A stretch of DNA of 64,000 bases, taken from assembly GCF_900104455.1 (NCBI RefSeq), contig NZ_FNHB01000001.1, positions 1,043,959 to 1,107,958 on the forward strand, written 5' to 3'. Every line of letters begins with the position of its first letter. Within the stretch, counting starts at the first letter, position 1. The stretch is from Dendrosporobacter quercicolus (lineage in GTDB: Bacteria > Bacillota > Negativicutes > DSM-1736 > Dendrosporobacteraceae). Below the pieces are notes generated by a model. That model ran no database searches. It had not been told where the DNA came from and worked only from the letters and a program-made list of their open reading frames with translations. Position numbers and translations under genes: made by a program. Positions 51,255-60,007 of this stretch are shown here, piece after piece.

Positions 51255-52883
51255 TTAGTCAAAGAGTTCAATTGCGCTTTGCGGCACATAGGCAACGCCG
51301 CCGCTTACCACCGTCACACCGTCAAGCGTGACCGGCGAACCGTTGACATAGGCGATATTCTTGTTGACCGGCAAGCGGACTTCTTTGCCGCCTTTAACGG
51401 CGACAATGACCGGATTTTTTGCATCGGTTGCATCAAAAGCAACCTTAGCCCCCTTGGCTTCCAATGCTTGCCGCGCCCGGACAAACAGCCTTTGGGTCGT
51501 CTCAGCCAGACTGACCTGTATTGCCTTGGCCATATATTTGGCAATGTCGCTGTTTTCGACAGTGCCGGTAAGTTGAGTCAGGTTGGCGGGAGCATGAACA
51601 TACAGCGTCACATCACCGCCGGTATGCCCGCCGGTCGTGAAGCCGATATTCGCGCGCTTGCCGATCATCGGACCGACGGCATAATTCATCGAACCGGGTT
51701 TGGCCTGTTTAATCGCCGCAATTTCAGCGGCGCTGAGATCGGTAATACCAAAGTACTCTGCCATTACCTCAACCACGTTGGAGCGGTCAGCGTTTAAAAC
51801 TTTTTCGAGTCCCTCGCCGGTAAGCTTGGCTTTTTGCAGCGGAGCGATAAAACTGGCCAGCGGCAGCTTATCGTAATTGTTGGTGGTAGCGGCGTTGCCA
51901 ATGGTAATGCCGCTGTTGCCGTGGTCGGTAGCGGCAATAACCAGTGTATTGCCGTCAGCTGCAGCGAAACGCAGCGCCGCTCCCACCGCGTCATCAAACG
52001 CCAGGACGTCGGATATAATGCCTACAGCATCGTTGGCATGAGCGGCCCAGTCAATTTTACTTCCTTCAACCATCAGGAAAAAACCGTCCGGATGCTGCGA
52101 CAGCAAGTCGATGGCCTTTTGCGTCATCTCCGCCAGCGAAGGCTCGGCAGCAGGATCGCGATCCATGTCATAGGCCAGCGCGGTTTCGCTGAACATACCC
52201 CAGAGCTTGCCGCTGGAAACCTGTCTCATGTCTGCCGGGCGGGTAACGTATTGATACCTGCTTTTAATGACCGCGAGCAAATCTTCACGATCACCGCGGT
52301 TAGCCGCTTCAAAAAACTTTGAACCCGCGCCCAGCACTACATCTATATTCTGGTATACTTGCTGTTCCGAAAGCGCATCATAATTCTTCCGGCTGGGATC
52401 ATGAGCCGAAAAATCGGCTGGCGTCGCGTGCATGATTTCACTGGTGGCAATCAATCCGGTAGCCTTACCGGCCAATTTCGCCGCCTCTAGAATCGAGGCC
52501 ACCGGCCGTTTCCGATCCTCAGGCGCAAGCGCCGGCAATCCCGGCATCGTATTGGCGTCAGGCAATACGCCGACATAACCGGTGTGAGACTTATGACCCG
52601 TTGCCATAGCCGTGCCGGCAGGAGCGGAATCGGCGATCGCGGCATCGGCGGAATACGTCCTGACTAAACCGCTGGCCATAGCATCCAAATGCAGCGCCTT
52701 GCCGCCCCGATACCATCGGGCCAGCGTAACACCGTCTGTACTCATACCGTCTGGAATTAGGAGAATCACATTTTTGACCGGTTTATGTACAACGACATCC
52801 TCAATCCCGGACAAATATGCAATGCTCGGCGACGAAACAATGGCTGCTGCTGCCAGCGCGCAGAAAAACTGTCTGACTTTCAT
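51255..52883 (-). CDS. Secreted alkaline phosphatase
   Basis: A 542-residue PhoA-type phosphatase. The signal peptide runs to about residue 21. Metal ligand Asp45 is in LLIPDGMS, the nucleophile Ser86 in ADSAPAGTAMATGH, and the later metal sites are EGSKIDWAAHANDA, ATDHGN and GGHTGGDV. The last 70 residues (PVNKNIAYVNGSPVTLDG, AYVPQSAIELF) form a small beta domain like those of copper-amine-oxidase-N or S-layer-linked proteins, beyond the usual phosphatase length. It releases phosphate from esters outside the cell membrane. The start is ATG 52883 with AAAGGGG. A four-repeat PhoP box upstream indicates induction by phosphate starvation. Confidence 0.93.
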   Translation of the reverse strand: MKVRQFFCALAAAAIVSSPSIAYLSGIEDVVVHKPVKNVILLIPDGMSTDGVTLARWYRGGKALHLDAMASGLVRTYSADAAIADSAPAGTAMATGHKSHTGYVGVLPDANTMPGLPALAPEDRKRPVASILEAAKLAGKATGLIATSEIMHATPADFSAHDPSRKNYDALSEQQVYQNIDVVLGAGSKFFEAANRGDREDLLAVIKSRYQYVTRPADMRQVSSGKLWGMFSETALAYDMDRDPAAEPSLAEMTQKAIDLLSQHPDGFFLMVEGSKIDWAAHANDAVGIISDVLAFDDAVGAALRFAAADGNTLVIAATDHGNSGITIGNAATTNNYDKLPLASFIAPLQKAKLTGEGLEKVLNADRSNVVEVMAEYFGITDLSAAEIAAIKQAKPGSMNYAVGPMIGKRANIGFTTGGHTGGDVTLYVHAPANLTQLTGTVENSDIAKYMAKAIQVSLAETTQRLFVRARQALEAKGAKVAFDATDAKNPVIVAVKGGKEVRLPVNKNIAYVNGSPVTLDGVTVVSGGVAYVPQSAIELFD

Positions 52884-52935
52884 ATTCAGACCCCTTTCAA
52901 ATGTAATGTATTCTATAAACATTGTAGCATGCGAA

Positions 52936-52975
52936 TGTTAACACGCTGGTAAAGTTACGGTTAAATTTATGTTAA
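52936..52975 (-). promoter_or_regulatory. PhoP box: four TTAACA-like direct repeats
   Basis: On the minus strand TTAACA, TTAACC, TTTACC and TTAACA begin at 52975, 52964, 52953 and 52941, that is at 11-12 base steps. Repeats of TT(A/T)ACA with about five-base gaps are the binding pattern of PhoP in Bacillus. The site ends 52 bases before the phosphatase start codon, a good place for activation. Confidence 0.8.
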
Positions 52976-53039
52976 AAAAGCAGCCAGACTAGATTGGTGA
53001 TGTGAGCCGAAGTTGGCGTTTCCATCGACCTTAACCGGA

Positions 53040-54032
53040 CTATTGTTTGGGTGCAAATTCGTTGGTATAAATGTCGGTAGGTTTGATTGCGCCCTTCTTC
53101 CACAGGCCAAGCTCTTCGGACATGGCAAACCAAAGTTCAATGTCCGACGCATTAATAGCAGGGGCTGGATGATACATTCGTCCGGATACGTCTTCCGGCT
53201 TTAAATTTACCCTCTTTGCAAATAATTCACTGGCTTCTTTTTGGTGAGAATTGATCCATACCCGGGCCCGGTAAAGCGCGCGGGCATAGCCTTTGACCAC
53301 TTCCGGATTGTCCTTGATGAATTTTTCACTGAAGCCGCGTACGGACAAACCGGCCGCGGAGGATTGCAGGATATCGTAGCTCGTGCCAATCGACCGTACC
53401 CCTCCCTGCTTAAGTGCGATGCCGATATAAGGAGGGTGAGAGGTGGCAACATCAATCAAGCCCTGCTTCAATGCCTGTTCCTGCTGCCCTCCCTGAGGCA
53501 GAGTGACCCACTCCACATTGTCCGGCAGATTATGCTTTTTCAAATAAAGTTTTAGATAACCCTCATTGCAGACATTCGGGCCGGTAATGCCGACCTTCTT
53601 GCCGACAATATCGTCCAGCGACTTAATCGGACTGTCTTCTCTGACCAGATAATTGACATGGGGAATATCTTTGTGGTCCACCATTCCCGGCGCGATGGCT
53701 TTGAGCTTAGCCCCTCCTAAAATGGCCTGCGCCAGACCGGAAGGATGATTGCCGAAGGCGTCGTTAACCCCTTGCGCAACGCTCAAGAATTCCGATTGCC
53801 CCGGTTTAAGAATACCCGTATACTCAATCTCTATGCCTTCCTCTTTGAAAAAGCCCAAATCATCCGCGATGGGGACTTCATTGAAAATACTCTGTGTCGC
53901 GACTCTAACCTTAAACAGTTTTTTTTCTCCGGCAGATGTTTGCTTATTTTCATCCGCTTTGCCGCAACCGACGATTAATAACGGTGCCAGCAGCAGGAAC
54001 AGAAATAAAAACAGTTTTTTTCTCATTGCCAT
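53040..54032 (-). CDS. Substrate-binding lipoprotein of the SsuA/TauA/NMT1 family
   Basis: A 330-residue lipoprotein (lipobox LLIVGC, Cys23) of the family that binds sulphonates, taurine, nitrate or thiamine precursors. Typical parts are VRVATQSIFNEVPIADDLGFF, FKEEGIEIEY, DDIVGKKVGITGP and WVTLPQGGQQEQAL. It follows the permease gene on the same strand with an 18-base gap. The start ATG 54032 has GGGAG four bases upstream; ATG 54026 is an alternative. No ATPase gene is adjacent, so it must share one encoded elsewhere. The substrate is unknown. Confidence 0.87.
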   Translation of the reverse strand: MAMRKKLFLFLFLLLAPLLIVGCGKADENKQTSAGEKKLFKVRVATQSIFNEVPIADDLGFFKEEGIEIEYTGILKPGQSEFLSVAQGVNDAFGNHPSGLAQAILGGAKLKAIAPGMVDHKDIPHVNYLVREDSPIKSLDDIVGKKVGITGPNVCNEGYLKLYLKKHNLPDNVEWVTLPQGGQQEQALKQGLIDVATSHPPYIGIALKQGGVRSIGTSYDILQSSAAGLSVRGFSEKFIKDNPEVVKGYARALYRARVWINSHQKEASELFAKRVNLKPEDVSGRMYHPAPAINASDIELWFAMSEELGLWKKGAIKPTDIYTNEFAPKQ

Positions 54033-54050
54033 TCATCTCCCATATTTTTG

Positions 54051-54833
54051 TCATTGTCCGGCCGGCACCTCTTCTTTCCAGCCGGTAAGTCTTCTTTCAA
54101 ATGCTACCAGCGAATAGTTGACAATTAGTCCTAATATCGACATGGTAATTATTGCCGCGTACATTTGAGGAATGAGAAAATTCGCTTCCGCAAAAAACAG
54201 CAAATAACCCAGACCCGAGTTGGCGCCAAGCATCTCTGCCGCAATCAGAATAAGAATGGAAGTGGTTGCACTTAACCGCACGCCAGTTAAAATTGACGGC
54301 ACGGACGCCGGCAGAATAATCTTTAGAAATAAGGCAGCGGATGAAATCCCCATGGATCTGGCGGCCTTGATCAATAACGGATCTACGTTTTTGACGCCGG
54401 AAATCGTGTTTAACAGCACTGCCCACTGAACTCCCCAAAAAATTATTGCAACCTTCGAAACTTCTCCAATGCCAAAAAGCAGCATAAAGACGGGAAATAA
54501 AGCAAGTGTGGAAGTTTGTCTGAATGTCTGCATGAGAGGATCGATAAACCGCTCAAATTCTTTAAACCAGCCGATAATTAAACCCAGAGGAATTGCCACG
54601 CATAATCCAAGGCCAAATCCCAATAAAGACCGCCGGATGCTGATGACCACATGCGTGAAAATTTCACCGGTAACCAGCAATTCCCAGAAGGCAACGGCTA
54701 CTTTGGAGAAAGGAGGAAGAAATATGGTGTCAACCAGCCCTACTCTAGGAGCAATCTCCCAAATTAACAGGAATAACAATACCGACAATATCCGATAGAC
54801 TGCGCAAAAAACATACTTAATCCAAGTAAGCAC
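54051..54833 (-). CDS. ABC permease of the SsuC/TauC family
   Basis: A 260-residue permease with about six spans and the EAA loop KAARSMGISSAALFLKIILPAS, typical of SsuC/TauC/NrtB. The N-terminal VDTIFLPPFSKVAVAFWELL is also family-like. It pairs with the following binding protein. The GTG start at 54833 is about twelve bases after AGGAGG, a long spacing. The ribosome-site region GGAGGTGAATATTTAT is identical to that before the NifD-like gene at 58412. No ATPase is adjacent. Confidence 0.87.
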   Translation of the reverse strand: MLTWIKYVFCAVYRILSVLLFLLIWEIAPRVGLVDTIFLPPFSKVAVAFWELLVTGEIFTHVVISIRRSLLGFGLGLCVAIPLGLIIGWFKEFERFIDPLMQTFRQTSTLALFPVFMLLFGIGEVSKVAIIFWGVQWAVLLNTISGVKNVDPLLIKAARSMGISSAALFLKIILPASVPSILTGVRLSATTSILILIAAEMLGANSGLGYLLFFAEANFLIPQMYAAIITMSILGLIVNYSLVAFERRLTGWKEEVPAGQ

Positions 54834-54871
54834 TATAAATATTCACCTCCTTTGCCTTGCAATACCATAAA

Positions 54872-54905
54872 AAAGGCTAAAAGCGCTTAACCGCTTTTAG
54901 CCTTT
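54872..54905 (-). terminator. Strong terminator after the siderophore/Nif-like operon
   Basis: AAAGGCTAAAAGCG (54872-54885) pairs with CGCTTTTAGCCTTT (54892-54905). On the minus strand the stem runs into TTTTTTATGG. It lies 200 bases after the esterase stop and 39 bases before the permease start, so it separates the two operons. The 200 bases before it hold no gene. Confidence 0.88.
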
Positions 54906-55105
54906 AGTCTTTTCTAACCAGCTTAGAATATTAATTATTTTATTATCTCTTAATTATACTTTGCATATTTTTTCCTGTCTAGGAATATTTTTCCCTATTT
55001 ATCAGTTTTTAGATAAATTAAATACCGCAAATCTATTCTTTTCTTTAATTTGCGCATTTTATCATCTTCATAGGGCTCATCTCTTGGAAAACAGCGGCAA
55101 CGGCT

Positions 55106-55840
55106 TCAATAAACTTCGCCGATCCATTGCAGCGCCTTTTTTAAGCGCAAGTGGAGGTTGTCCATGTGGTCGCCGTCGTCCCAGATCAGCGGTATGTCAC
55201 GATCAACGAATTGCTGCTCCAATATAAGCCGGGCCCGTTGCACGCATTGAATGGAATGACGCAAAGGGGGAGGTTCACAGGCTCCTTCCAGGCGTCCGGA
55301 AAGTAAAAGAACGCGGCTGACGGTGCTGCACGGCGCATGGTTCTGCATGAAGTCAATAAGACTCGGATACCACAGGGAGCCGGATATGCTGACCGCACAT
55401 CCGAAGCAGACCTGTTTGTATATCGCATATAATGAGATCAGCCCGCCGAGCGATACCCCCAGGATACAGGTATTTACAGGATCGGGCAAGGTTCGGTAAG
55501 CGCTATCGATATAAGGCTTGAGATCATTGGCCAGAAAATCCAGATATTGCTCCCCCCACCCGCCGAACGCAGGTACACCGTCCGTCAACGCCGGCGCAGG
55601 CCAGGGCGTATATTCATTCAGGCGATTCCGGGGAATAACGCCTACTATAATATGTTCGCGGCCGTTTTCCGCTATTGTGCCGGTCGCACTGTCAAACATA
55701 TCTTCCAACACCGGGAGAAGCCGGTCGCCGTCCTGGGCATAGACGACAGGGTAACGCTTATCGCCGTGGAGGTATGACGCAGGCAGGCAGACAAAATAAT
55801 CCCGGTCTTTAAATTTGTTTTTGTGGATTACAACATTCAA
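55106..55840 (-). CDS. Enterochelin-esterase-like alpha/beta-hydrolase (IroE/Fes-like)
   Basis: A 244-residue hydrolase of the esterase D/enterochelin esterase type. The nucleophile serine is in LGVSLGGLIS at about residues 126-135, and DDGDHMDNL near 222 supplies the catalytic histidine. Fes and IroE cleave ferric catecholate siderophores to free iron. Here it ends an operon for siderophore import with a Nif-like reductase, so it probably opens an imported ligand. No signal peptide is seen, so it acts in the cytoplasm. The start is TTG 55840, nine bases after AGGAGG. Confidence 0.83.
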   Translation of the reverse strand: MNVVIHKNKFKDRDYFVCLPASYLHGDKRYPVVYAQDGDRLLPVLEDMFDSATGTIAENGREHIIVGVIPRNRLNEYTPWPAPALTDGVPAFGGWGEQYLDFLANDLKPYIDSAYRTLPDPVNTCILGVSLGGLISLYAIYKQVCFGCAVSISGSLWYPSLIDFMQNHAPCSTVSRVLLLSGRLEGACEPPPLRHSIQCVQRARLILEQQFVDRDIPLIWDDGDHMDNLHLRLKKALQWIGEVY

Positions 55841-55900
55841 ACAAAAAGCCCTCCTATTCTTTCATAAACTTAATCGTAGATTTCGGATAACAGCGCTCTG

Positions 55901-57130
55901 CTACTGCTGCCGCAGCGCCTCATTGACCCACAGGGATGCCAGATGGATCGCACCGCGAAAACCCACAAAAGGCGGTTCATAGGGATTCAAACGCAACTTT
56001 ATATCCGGATTCGCAATTTGCAGCTCCTCGTTGCGCCCTGCCCAGGCCAAAACCTCGCCGCTGGCCATGAGCAGCCCCTTTTCTTGACCTTGAACCGCTT
56101 GCGTCCACTGTTCCTCGGTAAAATAAGGGATGTCCTCAGCCGCCATAGCGGGGCTGTCGCACCAGCACCGGCCCTGGGGCAGGGAAAGCTCGCCGCAGGC
56201 AAAGGAAAGGATGCCTCTTACCACGTCGGCATGTCCGCCGACGGATAAGCGTCTGTTCTCCGATTGATTCCTACCAGGCCTGAATAAGGGCCGCGCCGGC
56301 GAAATCAGCCGCTGGGCCTCGTCCCGCTGCCCGTTCACATAGCTGCGGTCAGGCATTATACCAGTGATTTGGGCCAGCTGCTCAATCCATTCGCACGTTC
56401 CCTGTATGCCGTAAGGCCGGGCTAACAAATACGGCGTGCCGAACCGCTGTTGCAGTTGCTCCGCGGCCGGCACTCCCTCCCGCCGGAACACCAGGTTGAC
56501 ATGCGCCCCGCCTAGCTGCTCGATTTGCTCTACTGACGTGTCCGAAGTCAGGACGCACAACGGCTTTAGCCGGAAGGTTCCCTCCAGGATACGGACGATC
56601 TCGCCTGCATCCGCCTGAAAGCGGAACAAATCCGCGCAGGAACCGATCAGATTAAAAGTTGGCAACGGCGTCTTGGGAACATTTTGGGGCAGCGTTTTGA
56701 CAAGATGCAGCAGCGTTTCCTGTATCCCGCGGTGCTGGTTGATATCAAAACCGACATTACGAAAGGGAAGCAGGCGCATATCCGGGTAATCCGGCTGCAG
56801 CTCCTTGCAAAGGGCGGGAATATCCGTGCCAATGATCTCCGGCACAGCAGAAGGCAGGAGAAACAGGACACGCGGTTTGTCTCTACAGGCGATATCCGCA
56901 ACAGCGCGGCTCAATCGCTCGGTACCGCCAAGGGCGATATCTGTTTCGTCAATATGGGTGGAATAGAGTTTGCAGGCGTCCACAACGCCTGCCCGGTTCA
57001 AAAACACACGGCCGTAATGCATATGTCCCATGCAGCCAAATTCCAATAAAGCGGCATTGCGGATGGAAGCCAGCGTCCACAACATTCCCATTCGACCGGA
57101 AGGAATCGGCTTGAATTTATGCAATCCCAT
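55901..57130 (-). CDS. Nitrogenase component 1-like protein, beta (NifK/NifN-like) subunit
   Basis: A 409-residue member of the nitrogenase component 1 superfamily. Only one of the three usual cluster cysteines is present: Cys33 in LLEFGCMGHMHYG matches the second NifK cysteine. The third site (NifK-type TCMAEVIGDD) reads SAVPEIIGTDI without Cys, and the first is missing. Three more blocks keep the family pattern (ALGGTERLSRAV, FNLIGSCADL, TPYLLARPYGIQGTCEWI). With the alpha-like partner it could hold one [4Fe-4S] cluster. The start is ATG 57130, eight bases after AGGAGG, and overlaps the alpha gene by 14 bases. The substrate is unknown; FeMo-cofactor binding is not expected. Confidence 0.82.
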   Translation of the reverse strand: MGLHKFKPIPSGRMGMLWTLASIRNAALLEFGCMGHMHYGRVFLNRAGVVDACKLYSTHIDETDIALGGTERLSRAVADIACRDKPRVLFLLPSAVPEIIGTDIPALCKELQPDYPDMRLLPFRNVGFDINQHRGIQETLLHLVKTLPQNVPKTPLPTFNLIGSCADLFRFQADAGEIVRILEGTFRLKPLCVLTSDTSVEQIEQLGGAHVNLVFRREGVPAAEQLQQRFGTPYLLARPYGIQGTCEWIEQLAQITGIMPDRSYVNGQRDEAQRLISPARPLFRPGRNQSENRRLSVGGHADVVRGILSFACGELSLPQGRCWCDSPAMAAEDIPYFTEEQWTQAVQGQEKGLLMASGEVLAWAGRNEELQIANPDIKLRLNPYEPPFVGFRGAIHLASLWVNEALRQQ

Positions 57131-58412
57131 GCCGCGCACCTCCTTCCTTGGACCGGGAAGGCTGCTCCAGCTTGTGCAGTATCTTCTTGAGCAGGCTGTT
57201 CGTCCTATCATAGCCGGACAGGCCGTATAGGTCGGACAGGTATGGCACGCAGGGAATCCGGCCTTTTACGCTGTTCAAATCCCCCAGGCATAAATCAGGA
57301 GCAAGGCTTTCCAACAGCGGCGCGTCCGCATCGCTGTTGACCATATGGCAGACCAAAGGGTCATACCCCAGCGCATTTAATGCGTCGGCCCAATATTTAT
57401 CGTCCGGCCAGAATTCCTCCAGGTGCAGCAGCACCGGCTCCATGCCCATAGCCGTCAGAAAGGCGGCCAGCGGCATTGTCCTGACCGGGCCGATATCAGT
57501 GCAGATAAAACGGCAGCCATTCAGCCGTTTTCTCGCCTGTTCCTGCAGGGACAGGGCTTCCAGCTGTTCACGGTTGAATTCATTTCCCCATTGAAGCCCC
57601 AGCTTCTTAGCAATCGCCGCATAGAGTGCTGCAATCTCTGCCGCATCATAGACAGTGTGCAGGCGAAATGCAGGAATGCCGAAGGACTGCTCCATGGCTG
57701 TGGCCAATGGGTCCGCGAACGGCGTAAGCACCAAATTCAATGCCGCATCAGGAGCCGCTAAAAAATCCTCCAGCGAAGCCCCCGGCGCAAGGCAGCGCAG
57801 GGAAAAGCCCTGTTGCTGCAATACGCGCAGAATAGACGGCAGGGGGATATGTTTTTCATCCGGTGAACGGCCCATCACATTGATGACATACGGCTGCACC
57901 GTCCTTGGCTCCATCAGAACGCCGATTGCCTGCAGCGTTTTCCATGAGCCGGAGGGGAAGCTGTTGCACTTGAAATGCCCCATCATTACTGAGATTAAGC
58001 GCATCGAAAGCTTAGGCTGCGCCTCCCGGACAAGGCCCTCAATATCCTCGCCAATCAGATCAGGCACACAGGTGGCAAGCAGCAGAACGGCTTTTGCCCC
58101 GGACCGGTCCATCTTTTGCAGCGCGTCCATCAGCCCCTTGCGGCAGCCAAACACAACCTCGCTGGCGTCAAGCACATACGTCCAGTGTTGTTCCCCCTGC
58201 CTGTCCTGAGCATTGCGCAAGACAATCCGGCTGTAAGTGGCGCATTCCGGCGTTCCGACCACCAACGACGATAATCCTTTGATATTCCCGGCCAGCGCCA
58301 ATGCCGGATGCAGGGGGCAATGGCTGCCCGGAAAGGCGGAGGGCGTCAGGAATTTTACCCCCACATTTGATTTAACGGCGGAGAGGCGCTTTAAATGGCT
58401 TAAATCGGGCAT
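57117..58412 (-). CDS. Nitrogenase component 1-like protein, alpha (NifD/NifE-like) subunit
   Basis: A 431-residue NifD/NifE-like protein. The three cluster cysteines are in place: Cys32 (GSHCPLHPAL), Cys57 (VGTPECATYSR) and Cys115 (ATCVPDLIGEDI); DASEVVFGCRKGLMDAL at about 82-98 is the usual region before the third. No counterpart of the FeMo-cofactor cysteine and histidine of NifD is seen, and the protein is shorter than NifD. This is the plan of the reductases BchN, BchY, CfbD and NifE. ATG 58412 has GGAGG nine bases upstream and overlaps the NifH-like gene by 13 bases. It works with the NifH-like protein as electron donor. The reaction is unknown. Confidence 0.85.
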   Translation of the reverse strand: MPDLSHLKRLSAVKSNVGVKFLTPSAFPGSHCPLHPALALAGNIKGLSSLVVGTPECATYSRIVLRNAQDRQGEQHWTYVLDASEVVFGCRKGLMDALQKMDRSGAKAVLLLATCVPDLIGEDIEGLVREAQPKLSMRLISVMMGHFKCNSFPSGSWKTLQAIGVLMEPRTVQPYVINVMGRSPDEKHIPLPSILRVLQQQGFSLRCLAPGASLEDFLAAPDAALNLVLTPFADPLATAMEQSFGIPAFRLHTVYDAAEIAALYAAIAKKLGLQWGNEFNREQLEALSLQEQARKRLNGCRFICTDIGPVRTMPLAAFLTAMGMEPVLLHLEEFWPDDKYWADALNALGYDPLVCHMVNSDADAPLLESLAPDLCLGDLNSVKGRIPCVPYLSDLYGLSGYDRTNSLLKKILHKLEQPSRSKEGGARHGIA

Positions 58413-59191
58413 AAATATTCACCTCCGTTCAGGTCCTCCGTCCAAAGCCGCGCCAATTGCCGGTAATGCCCAGCCATTGGACTGTCGGGAAAGGCCTCCA
58501 CCACGGTTTTCCCCAATGCCTCGGCCTGCTGGATAAGAGGGTCACGGGGCAGGCGGTCAAGCACAGGCGCACCCATTTCCCCGGCGGCTTTGTCTACCAA
58601 TTCCTGCTCGTTAGCAAAATTCTTGGCGTTGAGGATGAACCCCCGCAAGGTCGCGTAGCCGCGTTTCCCGAAGCTTTTAACCGCCTGGGCAATATTGGCG
58701 GCGGCATAGAGCGACATCATTTCGCCGGAGGTTACAATGCACACCTCGTCCGCATAGCCGCCCCGGATGGGCATGGCAAAGCCGCCACAGACCACGTCCC
58801 CCAACACGTCGTAAAGCACCACATCAGGCTTGAATATTTCATAGGCGTTAAGTTCCGCCAGCTTTTCGAAGGCAGTGATGATGCCCCGCCCCGCACAGCC
58901 CGTCCCGGGAACCGGGCCGCCCGCTTCCACGCATAAAACGCCGCAGGCTCCCTTCACCACAAGATCGGAAAGCTCTGCGTCGCCTTTTTCCCGCAGGGTG
59001 TCAAGCACCGTGGAAATGGGTACGCCCCCCGTCAGGTTGCGGGTGGAATCCGCTTTGGGATCACAGCCGATTTGCATAACAGTCAGACCCATAGAGGCGA
59101 TCGCCGCCGCTACGTTGGACACTGTGGTGGATTTTCCAATACCGCCCTTGCCGTAAATGGCTATTTTTTTCATTCCAGCACCTGCTTTCAT
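58400..59191 (-). CDS. NifH-like ATP-dependent electron donor (nitrogenase iron-protein homologue)
   Basis: A 263-residue NifH/BchL-family ATPase. The P-loop GKGGIGKST is at about 14-22, and the two cysteines that hold the [4Fe-4S] cluster between two subunits are Cys99 (GTGCAGRGI) and Cys135 (DVVCGGFAMPI). The switch segments GCDPKADST and DVLGDVVCGG are intact, so it should be an active reductase. The gene starts at ATG 59191, overlapping the ATPase stop as ATGA; ATG 59173, which gives the more usual N-terminus MKKIAIYGKGG, is also possible. It lies in the siderophore import operon and not with nif genes. No nifB, nifE or nifN is found in the window. Confidence 0.92.
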   Translation of the reverse strand: MKAGAGMKKIAIYGKGGIGKSTTVSNVAAAIASMGLTVMQIGCDPKADSTRNLTGGVPISTVLDTLREKGDAELSDLVVKGACGVLCVEAGGPVPGTGCAGRGIITAFEKLAELNAYEIFKPDVVLYDVLGDVVCGGFAMPIRGGYADEVCIVTSGEMMSLYAAANIAQAVKSFGKRGYATLRGFILNAKNFANEQELVDKAAGEMGAPVLDRLPRDPLIQQAEALGKTVVEAFPDSPMAGHYRQLARLWTEDLNGGEYLCPI

Positions 59192-59988
59192 TTGTTTTCC
59201 TGCCCTTTGATCAGATCGTAGGAAATGCAGGCGGGACGTCCGGTTCGGGGTTCGGCGACGACGTTAGCGTCGATATGAAAAGTTTTACGGAGCACCTCGG
59301 CCGTCACGACCTCATCCGGCGTGCCGTGGCGGATGATATTCCCGCTTTGGATGGCAACCATATAATCCGCGAAACGCGCCGCCAGGTTCAGGTCGTGCAG
59401 CACCATGACAATCGTGCAGTTCTGCTTCCGGTTGAGCCGGTATAAAAGTTCCAGCACCTCCAGTTGATAGGATAGGTCCAGATAGGTCGTCGGTTCATCC
59501 AACAGAATGAGATCGGTTTGCTGCGCCAGCGCCATGGCAATCCATACCCGCTGTTTTTGTCCGCCCGAGAGATTATCCACCGCCGTGGTTTCAAGTTCTA
59601 TAAGCTTCGTGACCTCCAGCGCCCAGGCGATGATTTTCCTGTCCTCCGGTTTGAGCTGGCCGAATCCCCGCTGGTGCGGGAAACGGCCATAGGCCACCAG
59701 CTCGCCCACGGTCAACCCCGCCGGCGCCTGCGGCGACTGGGGCAGAATCGCCATCTTCTGCGCTATTTCTCGGGTGGAAAGGCTGCGGATATCCGCTCCA
59801 TTTAAGTACACCATGCCGTTTTTCGGTTTCAAAATACGCCCCACTGCTTTGAGCACCGTGGATTTCCCGCAGCCGTTAGGCCCAATGATGGCGGTAATCT
59901 TTCCCCGCGGAATCTGGAGCTCCAGCTCATCAACGACGAGATTGTCATCATAGGCGACAGTCAGATCTTCAGTTGCAATGCTGTTCAT
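59188..59988 (-). CDS. ATPase of a siderophore-type ABC importer (FepC/FhuC-like)
   Basis: A 266-residue ATPase with Walker A GPNGCGKST at about 37-45, the family's Q-loop LPQSPQAPAGLTVGELVAYG, signature LSGGQKQRVWIAMAL and Walker B LILLDEPTTYLD, followed by the switch histidine in VLHDLNLAARF. It powers the two permeases encoded upstream, which overlap or adjoin it. ATG 59988 has GGGGTAG. It is followed with an ATGA overlap by the NifH-like gene, so both are made in step. Substrates of this family are ferric siderophores, haem or cobalamin. Confidence 0.93.
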   Translation of the reverse strand: MNSIATEDLTVAYDDNLVVDELELQIPRGKITAIIGPNGCGKSTVLKAVGRILKPKNGMVYLNGADIRSLSTREIAQKMAILPQSPQAPAGLTVGELVAYGRFPHQRGFGQLKPEDRKIIAWALEVTKLIELETTAVDNLSGGQKQRVWIAMALAQQTDLILLDEPTTYLDLSYQLEVLELLYRLNRKQNCTIVMVLHDLNLAARFADYMVAIQSGNIIRHGTPDEVVTAEVLRKTFHIDANVVAEPRTGRPACISYDLIKGQENK

Positions 59989-60007
59989 ATTCTACCCCTG
60001 CCTTTAT

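Noticed and set aside
55901..59191. True nitrogenase (nifHDK)
   Set aside because: The beta-like protein lacks two of three P-cluster cysteines, the alpha-like protein lacks the FeMo-cofactor ligands, both are too short, and no nifB, nifE or nifN is present.
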